Below, one piece after another: positions 7,110-7,859 of a stretch of DNA of 7,859 nt. The notes beneath the pieces were generated by a model. That model had not been told where the DNA came from. It saw only the letters and a program-made list of their open reading frames with translations, and searched no databases. Origin of the DNA: Bacteroidales bacterium. GTDB taxonomy: Bacteria; Bacteroidota; Bacteroidia; Bacteroidales; PUMT01. How positions within the stretch are numbered: position 1 is the first letter of the stretch; each line of letters starts with the position of its first letter. Location: assembly GCA_007119075.1 (NCBI GenBank), contig SKQJ01000350.1, forward strand, positions 1 through 7,859. The letters run 5' to 3'. Position numbers and translations under genes: made by a program.

Positions 7110-7859
7110 TCACCAGCCGGGATTTTGAATAAGATTTCCTTCGCTCAGGTTTATTTCCCTGATCGGGATGGGAAGGAACTCATGCTTGCCAGCAACATAA
7201 AATTCTCCTGTACCGTCAGGTCCTGTCTGGCGGCCCAGGATCTGCTGCATGTCTATTCCCCATGCCGGATCGAAGCTCCAGCGGACAAGATCGAACCACC
7301 GGTGCGATTCAAGGGCAAGTTCCACATCCCTTTCATGGATTATTGCCTCTTTTGTCAATGCCGGTACCGGTGGCATATCGACCCTTGCCCTTACCCTGTT
7401 CAGCGCCTGCAGTCCGTCGTTAATACCCTCTCCCAGGAGATAAGTCACTTCGGCATACATTAACAGGACATCGGCAAATCTTATAACATTTCTGTTAATG
7501 GGATCATTAAGCGGAGCATCTGCTTCGTAATAGACCGGGAAGTAATATTTCTTCAGGCCGAATCCGGCTGTCGGGTGTTCAGGCTGCCGTATCAGTCCCC
7601 TCCCCCGGGCAATCCTTTTGTTGTTCAGCCCGCTCCGGTATTCCCTGAAATAGGGGCTATCCGGACGGAAGTCCATCATATCGCCGTCCAGGTAAACTGT
7701 GGCGTAGGCCCTGGGGTCACGATCGAACCCCTCGGGGGCACCCTCGGTTTCAAATGCGTCCCACAGGTCGGGGTGTGCCTCATGGTTTTTAAAGCTTGAG
7801 CCGTGGGGACTGAAATAGGCTACGTTCAGTGCGCCCGACCACTGCCATCCGGGCAACCA
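7110..7859 (-). CDS. SusD/RagB-family lipoprotein, C-terminal part only (5' end beyond the right edge)
   Basis: An open frame enters from the right edge and gives 249 residues before a TGA at 7110-7112; no true start is present, and a TTG at 7856 is only an internal leucine codon. It is the C-terminal half of a SusD, with the same landmarks as the left SusD: RFADVLLMYAEV, LQALNRVRARVDMPPVP, HERDVELALESHRWFDLVRW, and a closing KHEFLPIP...LIQNPGW. Its canonical ESHRWFDLVRW contrasts with the altered sequence in the left SusD. The signal peptide and N-terminal TPR region are outside the window. The partner SusC should lie beyond the right edge, since SusC normally precedes SusD. Base composition is clearly richer in G+C than the left genes, with stretches such as 7681-7740 at 40 G/C of 60. 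Confidence 0.95.
   Translation of the reverse strand, partial: WLPGWQWSGALNVAYFSPHGSSFKNHEAHPDLWDAFETEGAPEGFDRDPRAYATVYLDGDMMDFRPDSPYFREYRSGLNNKRIARGRGLIRQPEHPTAGFGLKKYYFPVYYEADAPLNDPINRNVIRFADVLLMYAEVTYLLGEGINDGLQALNRVRARVDMPPVPALTKEAIIHERDVELALESHRWFDLVRWSFDPAWGIDMQQILGRQTGPDGTGEFYVAGKHEFLPIPIREINLSEGNLIQNPGW

Noticed and set aside
7097..7110. ATAGC/GCTAT stem of 5 bp at the end of the right SusD gene
   Set aside because: Too short, overlaps the stop codon and lacks a T run, so it is not a credible terminator.
1..7859. CRISPR array, tRNA/rRNA genes, insertion sequence or integrase
   Set aside because: No direct repeat array, cloverleaf, terminal inverted repeat pair or recombinase-like protein was seen on either strand.

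Overview
The window looks like part of a Bacteroidota chromosome carrying a polysaccharide utilization locus (PUL). The main evidence is one complete SusC-type TonB-dependent transporter, two SusD-type lipoproteins, a small Bacteroidota-style lipoprotein and a secreted glycoside-hydrolase-like protein. All five genes are on the minus strand. The gaps are AT-rich and no Shine-Dalgarno-like starts stand out, which also fits Bacteroidota. I cannot name the genus or the substrate.

In the direction of transcription (high to low coordinates) the layout is as follows. (1) 7859-7110 is the C-terminal part of a SusD-like protein; its start, and presumably its partner SusC, lie beyond the right edge. 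(2) 7015-6626 is a 129-residue lipoprotein with a PKD/Ig-like look. (3) 6607-6570 is a perfect 15-bp stem hairpin, probably a terminator. (4) 6516-4990 is a 508-residue secreted TIM-barrel glycoside-hydrolase-like protein with a C-terminal beta-rich module, which I cannot assign to a numbered family. (5) 4989-4794 is a non-coding, AT-rich stretch with a 17-bp near-perfect palindrome just upstream of SusC. (6) 4793-1638 is a full-length SusC. (7) 1600-1 is a nearly complete SusD of 533 codons, open to the left edge. It has no stop codon inside the window, so it is easily missed, but it reads without interruption from an ATG to the usual SusD C-terminal ending.

Family knowledge suggests how these work together. 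SusC and SusD form an outer-membrane complex in which SusD captures glycan at the surface and SusC imports it using TonB energy. The small lipoprotein could be an extra surface glycan-binding protein, and the hydrolase could trim the glycan. The window therefore spans the junction of two consecutive SusCD modules with a candidate enzyme between them. No regulator, sulfatase, second enzyme, RNA gene, mobile element or CRISPR array is visible. The right-hand SusD is clearly richer in G+C than the SusC and SusD on the left, which hints that the two modules have different histories.
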